From Promicromonospora iranensis (GTDB lineage: Bacteria; Actinomycetota; Actinomycetes; Actinomycetales; Cellulomonadaceae): a DNA stretch of 64,000 nt. The position numbers and the translations under genes are program-made. Below the pieces are notes generated by a model. That model ran no database searches. It saw nothing but the letters and a program-made list of their open reading frames with translations, and was not told where the DNA came from. The stretch spans positions 62,001 through 126,000 of the forward strand of contig NZ_JAJQQP010000002.1 in NCBI RefSeq assembly GCF_028994805.1, read 5' to 3'. This document shows positions 62,000-64,000 of this stretch, in pieces (the stretch's first letter is position 1; the number at the start of each line of letters is the position of its first letter).

Positions 62000-62186
62000 G
62001 CCGCCATCCTGCCAGCGCCGACGCCGCGGCAGGGCGGCCAGCCGGGCCCTGATGACATCTGTCATACGAGCTGGTGACATCCGCTCGCGCGCAGGTGCGG
62101 TACGGCACTACTGGCCGCGGTCGCCGTCGGACAGCGTGGGGACCAGCGCGGCGAGGAACGCCGCTCGGACCGAGGGAGACGGAGCA

Positions 62187-63116
62187 ATGACGGAGACGAC
62201 GGCAACGACGGCGGCAACGACGACGACGACCCAGCCGGCGATGGCGGCCCACCCGGCGACGGTGACCCACCCCGCGACCCACCCCGCGACCCACCCGGTC
62301 GCACCGGCGACACCGTGGCGGAAGGTGCTGCGGTTCCTCGCGCACCTGGCCGAGATGGTCGTCGTGATGGTGCTCGGCATGATGCTCCTGGCACCGGCGT
62401 GGGACTGGGCGGGGTCGGCGATCGGGATCGAGGCCGTGCTGGCCCGGCCCGACGTCGCCGCGGTGGTGATGGTCCTGGACATGGTGGCCGCGATGACCGT
62501 GTGGATGCGGGTGCGGCGGCACGGCTGGTCCGCGATCGGGGAGATGAACGCGGCGATGGCGGCGCCGTTCGCAGTGCTGCTGGTCCTGTTCTGGGCCGGC
62601 GCCGCCGGTGCTGGCGACATGATGCTCTGGGGCCACGTGCTGATGGTCCCGGCGATGGCGGGCGCGATGCTGCTGCGGCCGGCGGAGTACACGGAGCACG
62701 TCCACGGGTTCGACCTGGTCTGGCTGCGCCGCCGGTGGCCGGTGCTGATCGGGCTGGCGCTGCTCGCCGGCACGATCACCGGTGGTACGGGCGACCTGCC
62801 GGCGTGGCTGATCCTGGCGATAGCCCTGGTGTACCCGGTGGTGGGCGTCCTGCGGAACCGGATCCGGGGCCGTTCCATGGTGCTGCTGCAGGCGACAGGG
62901 CTCGCGGTGTTCGCGGGCATCAGCCTGCTGGCCGGCGCCTTCGTCGGGCAGGAGACCGGGGCGTACGTGCTCGCGGCCGGGCTCGTGGGGCACGGCGTCT
63001 GGGACGTGTTCCACCACCGGGCGAACGCGGTGGTGTGGCGCTGGTACGCGGAGACCTGCATCGTCTACGACCTGCTGCTGGCCGCGGCGGTGCTCGCCTC
63101 GACGATCGGGTCCTGA
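62187..63116 (+). CDS. His/Met-rich multi-pass membrane protein
   Basis: 309 residues from ATG 62187. The N-terminal 45 residues are Thr/Ala/His-rich with a THPA repeat (HPATHPATHP) from a 12-base DNA repeat. About eight membrane helices follow, many Met-rich: EMVVVMVLGMMLLAPAW, AAMAAPFAVLL, GDMMLWGHVLMVPAMAGAMLL. Later, VGHGVWDVFHHRANAVVWRWY holds three His. No family recognised with certainty. The His and Met clusters could bind metal. It is divergent from the DesKR pair across 187 bases. Confidence 0.75.
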   Translation: MTETTATTAATTTTTQPAMAAHPATVTHPATHPATHPVAPATPWRKVLRFLAHLAEMVVVMVLGMMLLAPAWDWAGSAIGIEAVLARPDVAAVVMVLDMVAAMTVWMRVRRHGWSAIGEMNAAMAAPFAVLLVLFWAGAAGAGDMMLWGHVLMVPAMAGAMLLRPAEYTEHVHGFDLVWLRRRWPVLIGLALLAGTITGGTGDLPAWLILAIALVYPVVGVLRNRIRGRSMVLLQATGLAVFAGISLLAGAFVGQETGAYVLAAGLVGHGVWDVFHHRANAVVWRWYAETCIVYDLLLAAAVLASTIGS

Positions 63117-63128
63117 CCTGCGGGAGAC

Positions 63129-63179
63129 CGGGCTGTGTCGCTGGGAGCAGACAGGATCTGCTCCCAGCGACACAGCCCG
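63129..63179. terminator. Bidirectional hairpin between convergent genes
   Basis: Perfect 23-base arms (63129-63151 and 63157-63179; CGGGCTGTGTCGCTGG start) around a 5-base loop. It begins 13 bases after the membrane-protein stop. The GH5 gene ends at 63263 from the other side. No T-run; terminator role by position. Confidence 0.75.
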
Positions 63180-63262
63180 CGCTGCATGAGTCTCCCCGGA
63201 CGTCCCGGCGTCGTGAACGGTGCGCGACGCCGGGCGGCGGGGCGTCGCTCAGCGGAGGACGG

Positions 63263-64000
63263 TCACAGCGTCCAGCGCTGGTTGGCGCCGCCGTTGCACG
63301 GGTACTGCTTCAGCCGGGTGCCGTTCGCCGTCGACGAGGCGGGCACGTCGAGGCACTTGCCCGAGTGCCGTGCCACGATCTCGACGTGGCCGCCGCTCAC
63401 GCTGCGCAGCTGCCACTGCTGGTTGGTGCTGCTGCCGCACGTGTACTGGATGATCGCTGCGCCGTCGGCGGTCGCGGCGTTGTTGACGTCGAGGCACTTT
63501 CCGGAGTGCTGTGCGACCAGGTTGTGGTAGCCGTTGCCCAGGTTGCGCAGCTCCCACTGCTGGTTGGCCGCTCCGCCGCAGGTGTACTGGACGATCTCCG
63601 CGGCGTTGGCGGTCGAGGCGCTCACCACGTCGACGCACTTGCCCGAGGCCTGGTTGACGATGTCGGTGACCGTGGCACCGCCGCTGCCGTTGCCCGCGTT
63701 CGGGTCGACGTCGTCACCCCACGCCCAGCGGAGCCGGTTGGCGCCCGACGCGTTGCGGATCGCGAGCGAGAGGTTCGTGCCGCTACCGCTCTTGATGTAC
63801 ATCGAGTAGCCGTCGTACCCGATGTTGCCCGGCTTGCCGCCGATGGCCGGCCAGTACGTGCCGCCCATCTGGTTCTCGCGCATGACGTCGGTGGCCGCGC
63901 GGATGTGGCGGACGAAGTTCGCGGAGCTGTTCGGGTCCCCGTAGTTGAGTCCGCTGTTCATGGCCCCGCCGAACTCCGTCATCACCGCGCGCGAGGCGCA
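63263..64000 (-). CDS. GH5-type glycosidase C-terminus with ricin B lectin domain (5' end outside window)
   Basis: Open at the right edge; 245 codons remain. The first residues include AVMTEFGGAMNSG, the beta-strand carrying the GH5 nucleophile Glu, and GTYWPAIGGKPGN of the last barrel strands. A short beta-region leads into a ricin-type beta-trefoil of three repeats (about the last 130 residues), each with GKC(V/L)DV...QYTCGG-x-x-NQQW (QW motif). It is a secreted cellulase/mannanase-type enzyme whose lectin domain binds polysaccharide. Exact substrate depends on the missing N-terminal part. Confidence 0.85.
   Translation of the reverse strand, partial: CASRAVMTEFGGAMNSGLNYGDPNSSANFVRHIRAATDVMRENQMGGTYWPAIGGKPGNIGYDGYSMYIKSGSGTNLSLAIRNASGANRLRWAWGDDVDPNAGNGSGGATVTDIVNQASGKCVDVVSASTANAAEIVQYTCGGAANQQWELRNLGNGYHNLVAQHSGKCLDVNNAATADGAAIIQYTCGSSTNQQWQLRSVSGGHVEIVARHSGKCLDVPASSTANGTRLKQYPCNGGANQRWTL

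Overview
The window is very GC-rich, densely coded and strongly biased to G/C in third codon positions. The gene content fits a plant-polysaccharide-degrading actinobacterium of the Micrococcales (Promicromonosporaceae/Cellulomonadaceae type): GH43, GH10 and GH5+ricin-lectin glycosidases, an InhA-like FabI, NarL/DesK-type two-component pairs, treY-treZ and glgC/glgA. The lineage is inferred from gene content only.

Layout. 1-1.4 kb: secreted phosphoesterase, cut by the window edge. 1.6-5.3 kb: a T7SS-type polymorphic toxin with an autocleaving HINT domain, one intact immunity candidate and two immunity-like genes broken by several indels. 5.5-10.4 kb: a HAD protein and the trehalose-from-glucan pair treZ-treY. 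10.5-15 kb: methyltransferase, lipoprotein peptidase, two-component system. 15.2-18.7 kb: a possible defence islet (MazG-like, frameshifted DUF2075 helicase, NERD nuclease). 18.9-21.5 kb: another two-component pair and a DedA protein. 21.5-26.8 kb: a biotin locus, with a BioQ-like TetR repressor divergent from bioY, an acyl-CoA ligase-like gene, an unusual thiolase, bioM, bioN and a CHY zinc-finger gene. 26.9-31.1 kb: serine hydrolase, HxlR regulator with DUF899 and a flavin-oxidoreductase-like protein, zinc metallopeptidase.

31.1-32.6 kb holds the most striking element. A 16-codon leader ORF with three consecutive Thr codons precedes mutually exclusive hairpins ending in an intrinsic terminator, then a short threonyl-tRNA synthetase without TGS and editing domains. 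This looks like ribosome-mediated transcription attenuation by threonyl-tRNA supply.

32.6-40.8 kb: degenerate NERD-like protein, MFS exporter, secreted GH43, ABC-F ATPase and a SURF1 operon. 41-43.3 kb: fabG, fabI, sixA. 43.4-46.8 kb: serB, glgC and glgA; the glycogen genes supply the alpha-glucan that treY/treZ can turn into trehalose. 46.9-51 kb: a hypothetical gene, an internally deleted tnpB, an ABC ATPase, NfeD and an SPFH protein. 51.1-55.7 kb: TetR-controlled heterodimeric ABC exporter. 55.8-64 kb: DUF2975/YozG-type regulator pair, signal-less GH10 xylanase, divergent SDR and XRE regulator, YchJ-like protein, DesKR-like pair with a divergent His/Met-rich membrane protein, and the end of a secreted GH5-ricin enzyme.

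Three copies of a 62-66 bp palindromic repeat sit directly after stop codons (34.9, 43.3 and 55.7 kb). Several unrelated long palindromes mark other gene ends. No tRNA, rRNA or CRISPR array was seen. No gene-free stretch exceeds about 260 bases.
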